Source of the DNA: Dipteronia dyeriana
Lineage: Eukaryota > Streptophyta > Magnoliopsida > Sapindales > Sapindaceae
Direction of reading: 5' to 3'
Length of the DNA: 64,000 nt
NCBI GenBank assembly: GCA_032871835.1
Contig: CM065300.1
Location: forward strand, 5,041,768-5,105,767
Part shown: piece by piece, positions 1 through 14,524 of the stretch
Layout: the number at the start of each line of letters is the position of its first letter
Numbering within the stretch: position 1 is the first letter of the stretch
Notes under the pieces: model-generated
What the model was told of the DNA's origin: nothing
Database searches by the model: none
What the model saw: the letters and a program-made list of their open reading frames with translations, nothing else
Position numbers and translations under genes: made by a program

Positions 1-1
1 T

Positions 2-2841
2 GGAGAGATTTTCTGCAGAAAAAAACAAGAATTCTTTGGTCAGGTAAACCATCAGAGATCTTTAACCGAACCCCCGAAACCCAGAAAGAGGAAATTAAAT
101 GTGTACAAGGATAATGAAGAACGAGTAGGTGTTCATGATAAAATTATGGTTCAGTCTGATTCAAGAGTAACATTACGTGACATAAAGAAGAATGAAAAGA
201 AGGCTCCTGTAGCTGAAATGAAAATTAAAAAGAGTCTTGTCAGTGAGTTGGGTGAACAGTTTAATATAGATTCCCCAAGAAGACAACTGGAAGCTGTAGT
301 TACAAATAATGATGTGCCAGAGATGTTAAGTGTTGGTCCTGATACACAAATGGCTGCTGAAGCTATGGAAGCGTTAATCTGTGGGGAGGGAATCACTAAT
401 CATGATGTCAGTGGTCCAGAGAGCGAGTCTAATGTCTCTCTCAAGGGTTCTTTGCGGGGGAATTGTAAGAATAGGGTTTCTTCAAACAAACCTTCATCCC
501 AAAAACGGGTATGTCTTTCTGTTGGTGCGACTACAAGGCAATCCACGAGAATGAAGAGCACTGGTGCTGAATTAAGGAAAGACTATTCAGTTTCATTGGT
601 CAAACGTTCAAAGAATATCGGGATAGAATGTGACAATGACCTGGCAACATCAAATATGAAGCGGGCTAAGTCATCTGCTGAAGGGCACATTACTACCAGA
701 AGAAGCAAAAACATGGATGAAGTGCCTTCTAAGATTATTAAGCAAGGAAAGGCACATGGGGCTAGAAAACCTAAAGAGGTCAATAGATGTCTTAGAAATG
801 CAGCACAAAGTGGAGGTCACTCAATCAAGAAACGGAACTCGAATGAGGAAGCTTCTAGTCGAATGAGGTATTCTGTATTAGTAAATCAATTGAGAAGGGC
901 TGAACTTGCTCTTGATGAGAATATAGCTGCCAGTACAGACGTTGTGGCATCTGAACTATTGCATGCCAAAAAGAAATCCAAAGTAAATTCTTCTAAACCG
1001 ACTTCCAATCAATCCAGAGAACTTGAAAATGGAAAACCAAATAAACCTGAGGAATTGTATCCAAAGTTAACCTGTATGAGTAGTGGTATTGATGCATTGA
1101 GGTATCCTAAAAGACGGAGATCTTGCCGAAACTTGTCAGGTCAGGATAATGGGTTTGATAAATTAGATGCTCAATCTAAACCAGATTTTGTGCAAGTGAA
1201 AACAGTGAAGCACTTTAAAAGGAAGAGTGTTGCAGATCCGTCACCATGTGCTAAAAATGCAGAAACCGATGGCAGTTTAGATAAATCACCAATAAACAAA
1301 TATAAAGCATCTGATTCATCATATACTTCCCCAGGTAATTGCATGACACCTGTGAATGCTGCATCACCTGTTTGTATGGGTAATGAATATTATAAACAAT
1401 CATGCAAGAAGAATCTGTTGAGATCTGGCCTCTTGAAAGAAATCAGTAGCTTAAGTGCCACAGAGCCAAAACCTATTTCTCCACCCAAAGATTTGAGGAA
1501 GAGGAAAGATATGGCCGAAGTTCGAGCATTGTTCAGCAACCACTTGGATGAGGATACAATTAAGCAGCAGAAAAAGGTATTGCTAATGATTTCATTAGTC
1601 CTTTTTAAGCATAGACAAGCTGGTTTATTTAATATCATGTCTGTTCGTGTCTTACAGATTTTGGCTCGCCTAGGTGCTTCTGAAGCAACTTCAATTACAG
1701 ATGCAACACACTTCATAACAGATAACTTTGTGCGCACAAGAAATATGTTAGAAGCAATTGCTTCTGGCAAACCAGTGGTGACACCTTTATGGCTTGAGAG
1801 CATTGGGCAAGTTAAAATTCACATGGATGAAGAAGCTTTTGTGCTCCGGGACAGCAAAAAGGAAAAGGAGTTTGGCTTTAGCATGCCAGTTTCCTTGGCC
1901 CGTGCACGCAAGCATCCACTTTTACAAGTAAATTTCTTAATAAATGTTGGTTATCCTGTTTCATTGACTATTATTTTCTCTGATCATTCACTGTATTAAT
2001 CTTTTGCAGGGTCGAAGAGTTCTAATGACCCCGAATACAAAGCCTGGTAAAGAAACAATTGCACGTTTGGTTACGGCAGTCCATGGTCAGGTGTGTGGTT
2101 GTCAGGCTTTTCTTTCAAATATGTTAGTGTGGTAGCAAAGTGGTGACCCTTTATGTTTCTCATGATTTAAGTTATGTCTCAACATGTCCCTGCTGCCCTT
2201 GTTTTTGATGCTGATATTCGGCTGAAACACGCACAGGCAATAGAGAGAATGGGAAGATCTGCTCTGAAGGATGGTAAAGTCCCAGATGATTTATTGATTC
2301 TCTCATGTGAAGAAGATTATGAAATCTGTGAGCCTTTTCTTGAAAAAGGTTAGGAATATCTACATTTTATCATTGCTTTCAGTACTTGTTATTCAGGTGT
2401 GCAAAGAGGATTTACCATCTCCTTGTACTTGCAGGGGTGGCGATTTACAGTTCGGAGCTGCTACTGAATGGTATAGTTACTCAGAAGCTGGAGTATGAAA
2501 GGTATTACAAGTATATTACTTTCATTTCAAGAATAAATGGTTTCTTTTAATGGAAAACGTGCTTTAATCGATGGTAAGACAATTTGGACATAAACCTATC
2601 CATGTATCTCAGCAATGCATGCTGCTTATTAAGCTGACGAGAAACATATAAATTATAATCATCATTCTGCCAAGAATTCTTGACAGAATTTACGGTTCAG
2701 GACTGGTTTCATCCCTTAACAAACTTGTATTTTTCTGATGACAGGCATCGTCTCTTCGCCGATCATGTTAAGCAAACCCGCTCAACCGTATGGTTGAATA
2801 AAGATGGCCGGAAGTTTCATCCTGTGACAAACCTTAAATAG
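2..2841 (+). CDS. Tandem BRCT-domain protein, 5'-partial gene
   Basis: Nuclear BRCT protein of the plant DNA-damage-response type (MDC1/PTIP-like architecture; assignment by family resemblance). The frame is open from base 2, so the true start lies left of the window. Six exons join in frame: 2-1576, 1658-1927, 2010-2090, 2237-2348, 2435-2501 and 2745-2841, with GT-AG introns, giving 733 visible residues. Residues 1-510 are low-complexity, Ser/Lys/Arg-rich and probably disordered, with basic patches that could be nuclear localisation signals. BRCT 1 covers about residues 520-605 (motifs ILARLGA, THFITD, VVTPLWLES). BRCT 2 follows from about 615 (GRRVLMTP, VPDDLLILSCEED). BRCT pairs usually bind phosphoserine peptides; that role is inferred. 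The first intron is 81 nt, in frame and stop-free. The gene is convergent with the next gene. Confidence 0.92.
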
Positions 2842-3399
2842 GGGATGAATTTCGTAAACTTAACACAATTTTCTTCCTCTTTCCCTGCATATATTGTGAA
2901 TTTTAGGCTTGTATTGTATTCAGTGATCTGTACATGTTACCATTCCGCGTATTAGTCACTTTTGTTTGCATGTATTTATTTTTTAATGATTAAGTGATAG
3001 AATATGTATATGGCTCATCTTTGTTCTTGTTTATTTTCTTGATGGTACTCAATTTGTTTGGAAAATCACATTAAATGTTGTTTGCAAAACAAGTTTTTAA
3101 TACATTGCTTGCACACATATACAAGTGAAAAACAGCTTCATCGGATCTCGGATAAAGGAGAGAATGCCTTGACATATTTATTTACAAGTGAGTAGTGACC
3201 ATTTCTCTTCAATTTTAACATAACATGCCAAAAAACCGTAGGTACATAAGCTTGGTAAGTGACATCACTTGATTTTTCTTTTTCCTCTCTTCCTGGATTT
3301 ATTTTTGCCTATCAACAAATTTTTTTTAAGTAGACTGCTGATTTGATCTGCAATACACTGATGATAATGCTGCAACTTGGTCCCCCTCTGGTACTCAAG
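2842..3399. other. Convergent intergenic region with both 3' UTRs
   Basis: This is the 558-bp gap between the stop codons of the BRCT gene and the RINGv gene, which converge. It is AT-rich and has no convincing ORF. An AATAAA hexamer lies on the minus strand at 3303-3298, about 100 bp past the RINGv stop, and is a plausible polyadenylation signal. I saw no equally good signal for the plus-strand gene. Confidence 0.7.
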
Positions 3400-7015
<3,616 letters not shown>

Positions 7016-7509
7016 TACACTGTTCACAGACTTCCAAGAATCAATTTAGAACACTAAGAGATAATAAACTAAAAAAAAGGAACAAGTTTATTATAACAGC
7101 CCGACAAAGATCCAACCGAGAATTAATAATTATATGTATATAATTCTATATACATATATTATATATGATTGTACAAGTTAGAACAGTTTACTGTGTTATA
7201 TCAGGAATATATGTGTGATTAATAAGTTATAATAAAATATTGATGAAAATCAAAAAGGGTTTTTTTTAAGAAGAAACTAGGAAACATCAAACATGAGATG
7301 ATGAGAGTGTGGACAGGAGGAAGACTGTGGGTTCAGACTCAGTTGGAAGAAGATTGTGAATTCCGCTAACTCTTCCGCTTTACAGCTTCTCTTCTCTTTT
7401 CATACTCTCACTTCCTTTCATATTCTTGTTACTCGCTTCCTCAAACTGACACCTGTCCAACATATTTTCTTGTTTTTTTTTTCTGGACTTTGGATTCTCA
7501 CATTTTATC

Positions 7510-7589
7510 CGAATTATAAATGATGAATTCATATTTACTGAAATCAAACCGAATTATAAATGATGAATTCATATTTACTGAAATCAAAC
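7510..7589. repeat. Exact 40-bp tandem duplication
   Basis: Unit 7510-7549 is repeated immediately at 7550-7589 with no mismatch that I can see. It sits about 500 bp upstream of the RINGv start codon. The unit is AT-rich and holds an EcoRI-like GAATTC. A recent replication slippage or repair event is the simplest explanation. Confidence 0.95.
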
Positions 7590-7810
7590 GTTACCGATAT
7601 AGTTCAGTTATTAGATAGATGACTCTGAGATTTGAATAAATAATTACTAAGTCAGTGGTTTAAATCCTATTAATAACAAAAATTTTAAAAAAATTATTTA
7701 GTTATTCTGAACATATGTTAATTATATATAGATAATTTTTACTATCAAAAGAAATTTGAGATTTTTTTTATTTTTTAATTAACGAAACATTAATAATACC
7801 TAAATTTAGA

Positions 7811-7910
7811 GTTTTTTTTTTTGTTTTGAAATTTATAAGATTCGAATCCACAATCTTATGGTGTAAGTGTGGGAGGTTTACTATCGGACCCTTCTCATTA
7901 ACAACTTTTG
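7811..7910 (-). mobile_element. tRNA-derived SINE-like remnant, reverse orientation
   Basis: On the minus strand an A-box-like stretch (GGTCCGATAGTAAACC, about 7900-7885) is followed by a B-box-like stretch (GGATTCGAATCTT, about 7852-7840). A T-run on the plus strand (an A-run on the minus strand) closes it at about 7811-7822. The layout matches the Au-like plant SINE remnants seen elsewhere in this window (26.5 kb, 28.75 kb and, forward, 37.24 kb). It is degenerate and the ends are approximate. Confidence 0.55.
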
Positions 7911-8299
7911 TGGTCGGAAAGAATAATACATTCCAAGAATAAAATTAGAAAATTAAATTAAAGGGTTATTGTAAGAAAACTTAAACTATATAATTACGAG
8001 TGTTGGGCACTGTGAGTAGAAATTAAGATTGATCATAAAGAAATTAGAAATTTGGATACAATTGTGTTATATATAGGTAGAGGTCCATTGTGTCACTTTT
8101 AGCAAAGTAGAATCTAGTTGGACTCTAAGCAATTTGTCTTCTTAGGTAGGGACTTCTAACTTCACATGTTAATACGGTCACCAATCACAATACCTACGGT
8201 TAGGACACCAGACGGGGATTAATATTCGGTTAAACATAATCGAAATCAAATATTAAAAACGATCTTAATATGAATCTATCCGTCACCTATTATGTATTT

Positions 8300-8375
8300 A
8301 CACTCTTATAATATCAAAGAAAAAACTTTAAATATATACACTCTTATAATATCAAAGAAAAAACTTTAAATATAT
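8300..8375. repeat. Exact 38-bp tandem duplication
   Basis: Unit 8300-8337 is repeated at 8338-8375. It is AT-rich and unrelated in sequence to the 40-bp duplication at 7.5 kb. Both duplications lie in the same 2-kb intergenic spacer. Confidence 0.93.
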
Positions 8376-9059
8376 GTAATGGTATTAGAATCTCCATAAC
8401 CACGGTTAGAGATATTTGTAAATTAGTTCCAGCTTCAGTCCATGCAAACTATTTTTTTTTTTTCTGTTTTGGTTTTGTTTTTTGATACTATATTTGTTTC
8501 TGTTTTTTTTTTAAGAAAAGAGTAAAAATATTTACGATTACAAAATAAACAGCTTGATAATCCATAAAAATGGTATAGTTTATAATTTAATTTAATTGAG
8601 ATATATTTATTAAAGTGATATGCTGAATATTTTATTTACATTTGAACATATTAAAATTTTCATTTCCTCTCTATTCTTGTTTCATTCCATAAATAAAATA
8701 AATAAATTTTAAATTCACGTGCTAAAGTTCATGTGAGCAAAGATTATTGTATTATTTCTTATTTGAGTACATACTTTTTAATTAGTAAAATTTTACTGTA
8801 ATATTTACTTAAAAAAAATTTGCACACCATCAAATATAACTTTGTTAATAAATTACGTTTATTTAATCTAACAAGTCGTAAATTCAAACCAACACATTCC
8901 GGTATATCCAAACAAAACATTTAATATATTCCATCCGGATGTAAGGTATTGGGTTCACTCTGTCCATGACTATTAAAGAGATACTTTTGACCCAATAGAC
9001 CCAGTTGACCCAATAAGGGTATAAACGTCGTTTTGTCGTTAAAATGAATAGAAATTAAC

Positions 9060-9682
9060 TGGAGTCTGGAGAAGCAATTCACACAGTATCAGTATCCAGT
9101 CTCCCTCCGGACGTCCACCGACTTTGAAATCAGTTTGTGTGTTCGTTAAAGAAAGTGAGGTTTCCGGGTCATAAGGTATGTATTTGAAACCCGAATTGAT
9201 GTTTCTTTCAAATTAATGGGGTTAGGGTTTGTTTATTTCGATTTTGTGCTTTGAAAACATGGTTTGATTTATTTATTTATTTTTGGTTGAGTTTGGGTTT
9301 TCTGAGAACAATATTGAATCTTTTCTTCGTGAGGATTTTTTTTGTTCTTTCGAAAACACATAAGATGAATGTTATTCATGAATGGATGCCTCATAGCCCA
9401 AATTGTAGAGTGGAGAATTGTGTACTTTTTCAACATAGAGTCATCTTAATCTAATATAAATGCTTTTTGATTGGCATTTATTGGAGTTCCAATAGTTCAT
9501 GTGAAACCATAGAGATTGCACAAATGAAAATCGCAAACTACAATCAATGTCTAATTCTATAGCTAGCTTGAATGGTTTTGTGTGACATGGAAATATGTGT
9601 TATCTACTTGCAGATAACTTTTTGGCTTTAAAGTTTGAATTGTGCTATATGTAGCTCATGTTGCTCACCGGTAGTTTTGCAG
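9060..9682 (+). other. 5' UTR exon and UTR intron of the small membrane protein gene
   Basis: A GC-richer leader ends at 9175 before a GT donor (GGTATGT). The intron probably ends at the CAG at 9680-9682, 37 bp before the start codon at 9720. The leader has no ATG-initiated coding frame of note. The transcription start was placed only approximately. Confidence 0.5.
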
Positions 9683-9719
9683 CTGTGGGATTCCAAAAGC
9701 TCCTCTGTAGATAGTGGGT

Positions 9720-11094
9720 ATGAAGTTCTTAGATTGGTACTTGAAGATTGCTATTGGGTCAGCTCTGGTTGGAGGTTCCATGGAGTTTTTCATGATCAAA
9801 ACCGGCTTCTGTGCGAGAACCCTCCATTCTCTCCCTCTCTCTCTATTTTAAATCTCACCCTTTTGTTTATTTTGCTTGTTCTTTTACTTGGTTTTTTCAT
9901 TTTAGCCAAAAAAGTTCCAATCTTTTTTATGTTGTTAGTAGTTGTGCTGATTGATTTTTGTTGTTATCCAACTTTGTGTTGATGAGTTGATTTTTTTTTT
10001 AGTTTGAAAGAAGAAAGTTGAATGTCCTATGATATAACCACAATTTCATGCACTTAAAGAGATTAATTAATGGTGAGGAGGAGCCGAGGAGGACATGGCA
10101 TTGATTTCTATAGAAAGTAGTCATTTGTCTTGGCTGATAACATAGGAGGTTTCATTACATCTTAGCTCTATTTTTTTGGTCACCATGAAAATGAAAGAAA
10201 GTAAATCAAATGAAGCTGAAAAGTTACATCAGTAGACCTTGTCTTATCAGAATTAAACATGTACGACATGTCTTGTTTTCAGGGTATATAATTTTTCTTC
10301 CTATCCACGGCATATGCTGGTTTCAACCTTTAAAAATGTGTGTTATTGGTTGTAAGTGTATTTTCATTTTTTTTTTCTGATGGATTGGTCGACAAACCAA
10401 CTCATGTTGTACTTACAAGTGCACGGCTTTCTCTGCTGAACCGAGCTTTGATTTTCATATGTTTCATGTATTAAAAAATTTCTTCCATACAGGTCCTTGC
10501 TTAAATCATTTCTTACTGTTTCTGAAATAAGTTATGGATATGTTATTCGTTACTTTCAACTTTTGGTAGAGGACGGTACATCGAATCTATAAAAGGGTTG
10601 TTTTTATTTTGAATATCTAAATTCTTGGTGCAGTAACTCACCTGACATTGTAGCTTGGTATGTGAGGGTCATTTAATCAATGTCTCTTTAAGATTGATCT
10701 AGAGGATTTGATCTGGAATTACCGTTCTTTTTAAATAAATGTAGATCACCTTTGTCGTTAATGTGAAAGGTTTCAGATGAGGTATCCGCATGACAGTTCC
10801 ATGACCTATGTATCATCATAATCAACATTATAGTTATTAGTTATTGTCATCAAATGCTTGTCTATGCTGTTTGGTCTCACTTCTGTGCCAAATTTTATCT
10901 AGAGCATTTTATTAATTAACTGATCTTAGTTGTTCTCTTAGCTTATGTGTTTGATTTCATGACCTGCAGATGACAAAGTAACTGTTCTGGAATCGGAGAA
11001 GAGGGCTTGGGAAACTTCTCCGGAAGCTCTAGCTGTCAAAGAAGCTCTAAATCCTTGGAGAAAACACGATGAAGAAGCGGGAAAAAGTTCCTAA
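9720..11094 (+). CDS. Small single-pass membrane protein, 71 aa, two exons
   Basis: Exons 9720-9810 and 10970-11094 join across a 1,159-bp GT-AG intron into 71 residues ending at TAA. The split codon is restored as Tyr31. The N-terminal third has a hydrophobic segment (about residues 7-26, KIAIGSALVGGSMEFFMIK), which I read as one membrane anchor. The rest is hydrophilic and charged, with the motifs ESEKRAWETSPEA and EALNPWRKHDEEA. It looks like a conserved plant mini-protein, possibly of an organelle membrane, but I do not recognise a named family and assign no function. The coding character of the second exon, flush with a CAG acceptor and in frame with the first, is the main support. Confidence 0.82.
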
Positions 11095-11878
11095 GCTATT
11101 TATTGCTGGAGAAAGCATTTTATGAGGTTTGTTTTTTAATCGTTTACATGATGGAACCCAAATTTTGTTATACAAAACATTCTCTGAATTGATCGATGCT
11201 AAATTGATTTTGAATTTTGACTATTTGGGTAGTATTCCATAGAATCCTGTTTTTCGACTCCTATACAATGCTAAATTGACTGTATTGATATGCAATAATG
11301 TCTGATGCCATATATGGAAAAGAATGTTGTTACAAATTTCGAAAAACTGATTAGCTTCTTTGATTTCTTCTGCAGGAAGAAGATAATTTATACTTTTTAC
11401 CACAGAAGATCATCTTGATAAACAGCGATCCATATGCAGTTCTGAATTTTTTAGGATAAAGGCAATATTTTCAGTTGAGATTTCGACATTAATAAGTGAG
11501 ATTTCACCTTATATAACTAGAAACTGTTCAATCATGTATTAATGTTGAACTTTTCATCTTTCGACAAGTGTTTGCCTAGAATATATAAATCCAATGTGGC
11601 AATTTCAACTGGCTATTTCTTGTGCAGCTTTAGAATTTCAACCCATTTGCATTTGCATACTTCTCTGAAGTAAATCTGGAAAAAGAAAATGAAAGTTTTG
11701 AGATTCATCATGTTCTAATTTTAATGCAACACGAAGATTTTCAGTTTTGAATGCTGATTTGGTTTTGTTGGAGTTGATGTTGAAGAATTTTGATTATTGA
11801 AGAGGATTCTATGTAGTGGAAACGGTGGAAAATATCATTTTATTTATGTTGAATTTTGAGAGTGTCGTTAAATTAATA
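11095..11878. other. 3' UTR and intergenic spacer
   Basis: AT-rich sequence after the small membrane protein gene. I see no second gene, RNA gene or clear repeat here. The short minus-strand frame near 11.3 kb has no coding character. Confidence 0.5.
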
Positions 11879-12312
11879 GGTTAAAAATACCTTTATCCTT
11901 TTTTATTATGTTTGTGCCAAAAAAAAATTCTTTCAAAACCTCTATTGTGGAGGAAAGACCACCATTGGAGGTCAGTTCGACCATTAGAGGTTAATGGAGG
12001 CCGAAATCGATCTCCATTGAGGTCTCAATAAAGAAGATGATAAAAAAAAAAAAATTGTAAAATTTTATTTTTGTCCGGTAAGTTTCGAAAGTTGTAAATA
12101 TACCTAATATGTCTCGGAAACTACTTAAAAGTTTTCGGAAGATGGAAACTATTTGAATAGTCTCGGAAATCAACTGAAAGGTCATGGAAATTAGAAAATA
12201 GGTTCCAAAAATACAAAATAAAACTAGGAAACACTAAAATAAGTCTTGTAAACACAAACAAACGTGAGACTTATTTTTGTGAGTATGTTTTAAAGGTATT
12301 TTTGTTAGATCT
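11879..12312. mobile_element. Short element with inverted ends (AAAAATACCTTTA type)
   Basis: AAAAATACCTTTA near 11885 is mirrored by TAAAGGTATTTTT near 12290-12303, giving about 13-bp inverted termini. The interior holds short degenerate repeats built on CCATTGGAGGTC and CTCGGAAACT. There is no coding sequence. It is probably a non-autonomous DNA transposon. No clear target duplication was found, so the ends are approximate. Confidence 0.4.
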
Positions 12313-12354
12313 ACACATTAAGTGATATACTGATATTAAAACTTAAGTTATTAA

Positions 12355-13253
12355 GGTTATGTTTGTGATTGCTTCTATTTAAGAAATAATCACTTATTTT
12401 TCAAATTTAAGCAAATAGGTGTTTGATAAAGTTTCTAAAAGTAATTTATTTTACGATTTGCTTCTTTGATAATCAACTTTAGAAGTTGATTAGGGATTGC
12501 TTTCCAAAGCTGATTATTAGGGAAGTTGGTTTCTTATCATTAAAATGTCTATAATATCCCTATTATTTTTAATAAAAAGACAATAATACCCTTCTATTTA
12601 ATAGTGATATTTTTTAAAATTAATAATATTTTAAAAAACTGAAAATTTAATTTTTTTTTTTTTGGTTAACAATCAGTGACCAATGTTTTCTGGTGGTGGC
12701 CACAACTAACGACAGAGGACAGCCGGAGACATCGAAGTCTTCGAAGGAAGCTGGTTCTCCTTCGACGATGAAGGAGGCAAACCGTTTCACGATTGAAATC
12801 GCAAATCCTGTCGGCGATGTCGGTTTCGTAGCTTTTCTGTCACGATTCCATCCTGATTTCATCGCAGTTCTGACGTGATTCTGTCGCACCAAAGATGTCG
12901 ATTCGGCGATGGAGGAGGGGGAAATCTCCTCTATTTTCACGATGAATCCAGACGAAATCTCGTGAAATCTCTCGATACTTTTGGTTTGACGATGGAGACG
13001 ATGTCGACGACGAGGGATGTACGATGACGACACTCTCGGCGACGAGGGATGAAGGATGACAATCTCTCGATGTCAGCAGGGAGCGGGAGACAGTGGAGGT
13101 TTTTGAGCTTGAGTTGTAGAGATTCATTAATGAAGGTTGAGTTATTGAGTTGACTCAATCGAGATGACTCAACAACTTAGAGTTGAGAAGAGCGAGTTGA
13201 CTCGATAACTTAGTATTTGATAAACGAGTTGACTCGATATAAGTTTTTTTAAA

Positions 13254-13295
<42 letters not shown>

Positions 13296-13531
13296 TCTAT
13301 ATTTCTATGCTTTATATTTGTATTCTCAATTTAAACAAAAAAATTAAGTAGTAAAAACTATTTAACAATTATGTCAATTTTAGTCATTTTCCATAATCAA
13401 TTAAAAAACACTTTTTTTTTCTTAAGTTAATTATTTTAAAGTCAATTTATCAAACAGCTATCGATTTGTATTGTAAGTTTTATTCCTTAAGTTAAGTTAA
13501 AAATAGATTATTTCAAACATAAAACATAGCC
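12355..13531. mobile_element. Non-autonomous PIF/Harbinger-like element
   Basis: The left end GGTTATGTTTGTGATTG and the right end (read inverted) GGCTATGTTTTATGTTTG form imperfect terminal inverted repeats. A second similar patch, TGTTTGATAAA, lies inside each end. The element is flanked by TAA at 12352-12354 and 13532-13534, the 3-bp target duplication typical of PIF/Harbinger elements. The 1,177-bp interior has a GC-richer block (12.65-13.15 kb) whose overlapping frames on both strands show no protein family that I recognise. It also has a (TA)n run and no transposase. Confidence 0.6.
13257..13286. repeat. (TA)n microsatellite
   Basis: About 15 uninterrupted TA units lie inside the Harbinger-like element near its right end. 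Confidence 0.95.
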
Positions 13532-13876
13532 TAACTGTTTAAGTCAGTAATAGTCTTAATTGCTATTAAATTTTTGAATCTTTTATGTATTATAATCTGT
13601 AATAGCTATTGAAAATGTATCAGGCTACTGCCCCAGTAATGTTATTAATAATTGATTGTAAAATAAGTTTAGCTTTTCGTATAATTGAATGCAATTCAAT
13701 ACTCAATAATTACTAATATTCACCCTCGAAGATATCGATAAAGTCATTGAACTTGTACCTCCGGTTGTCTCCATAACATCAACTGGAACTTTGGAAGGAT
13801 TCTGATGGGATAGAGTTATTTTCTTTTATATTTTAACTTTTAAATCTTCGATTTTTATCGACTATTGTATTGAAAT

Positions 13877-14516
13877 TAGGGTTGCATATTTTTCTCCGTA
13901 TTCTCATCCCTATTTGAGGAAATTTTTTTAAAGAAATTGAGAAATAGGTGGGGATAGGGATGAAAATCATCCCCAAATTGAAATGGAGATGAGACCCTTC
14001 TCCATTCCATTTCCCCATTTCCCCTATAAATATATTGAAATGGGGATGAGGAGAGATGGGGTTGGGAGGAGGTCTCCGTATCCCCATTTTCTCATTTCTC
14101 TCAAAATATTAAAATATAATTATATATATTAATAATTTTATTATTTGAAAACCTAACTATATATACGTTTTTTTTTACAAAGTTTATGTTACTTCATATC
14201 ATCATATGTGAAGTTGTCTTGGTTGAAACTTTGAATTATTTAAATACTTTATTTTGTAGTGGATATGAATTATATTTGTAATGGAATGTTTTTTTTTCTT
14301 CTTAATTTGTAATTTTTAGTTAAACAGAGAAATAAAGAAAAACAAAAAAAATAGAGAACCAGTATTGAGGATGAAGATAACTACCCCTAAAATTCCCCTT
14401 CCCCATTTTCCTAAATAAGGAAATTGAGAGAGAGGGATGGGGAGGGGTTTAGGAATTGGGGATGGGGATGGGGATGAAGGACCTATCCATCCCCATTTCC
14501 CCAATATACAACCCTA
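13877..14516. mobile_element. hAT-like MITE with G-rich subterminal repeats
   Basis: The ends are TAGGGTTGCATATT (left) and, inverted, TAGGGTTGTATATT (right). Flanking 8-mers ATTGAAAT (13869-13876) and TTTGAAAT (14517-14524) match at 7 of 8 positions, the length typical of hAT insertions. Subterminal regions carry many copies of ATGGGGA/TCCCCAT in opposite senses near the two ends, so the 640-bp element can fold on itself. No transposase is present. Dense subterminal repeats are the usual binding sites for hAT transposases; that role here is inferred. Confidence 0.7.
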
Positions 14517-14524
14517 TTTGAAAT

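Larger units (their letters stand above)
7016..9060. other. Intergenic region between divergent genes
   Basis: AT-rich spacer between the RINGv gene (minus) and the small membrane protein gene (plus), so it should contain both promoters. A pyrimidine-rich stretch at about 7370-7490 lies upstream of the minus-strand gene. Two exact short tandem duplications and one SINE-like remnant are listed separately. No ORF of coding character was found. Confidence 0.6.

Noticed and set aside
151..1803. Minus-strand frames over the BRCT gene
   Set aside because: They mirror the coding strand and lack any family signature.
101..1999. A 632-codon single-exon gene starting with GTG at 101
   Set aside because: The frame is open to the left edge, and two segments (1577-1657 and 1928-1999) are introns. 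Splicing gives clean BRCT continuity.
9635..9982. 115-codon plus frame
   Set aside because: It lies in a different frame over the small protein's first exon and then runs into low-complexity intron sequence.
12647..13158. Several overlapping minus-strand frames
   Set aside because: Ser/Arg-rich in every frame, no homology that I recognise, and all inside a transposon. More likely composition-driven.
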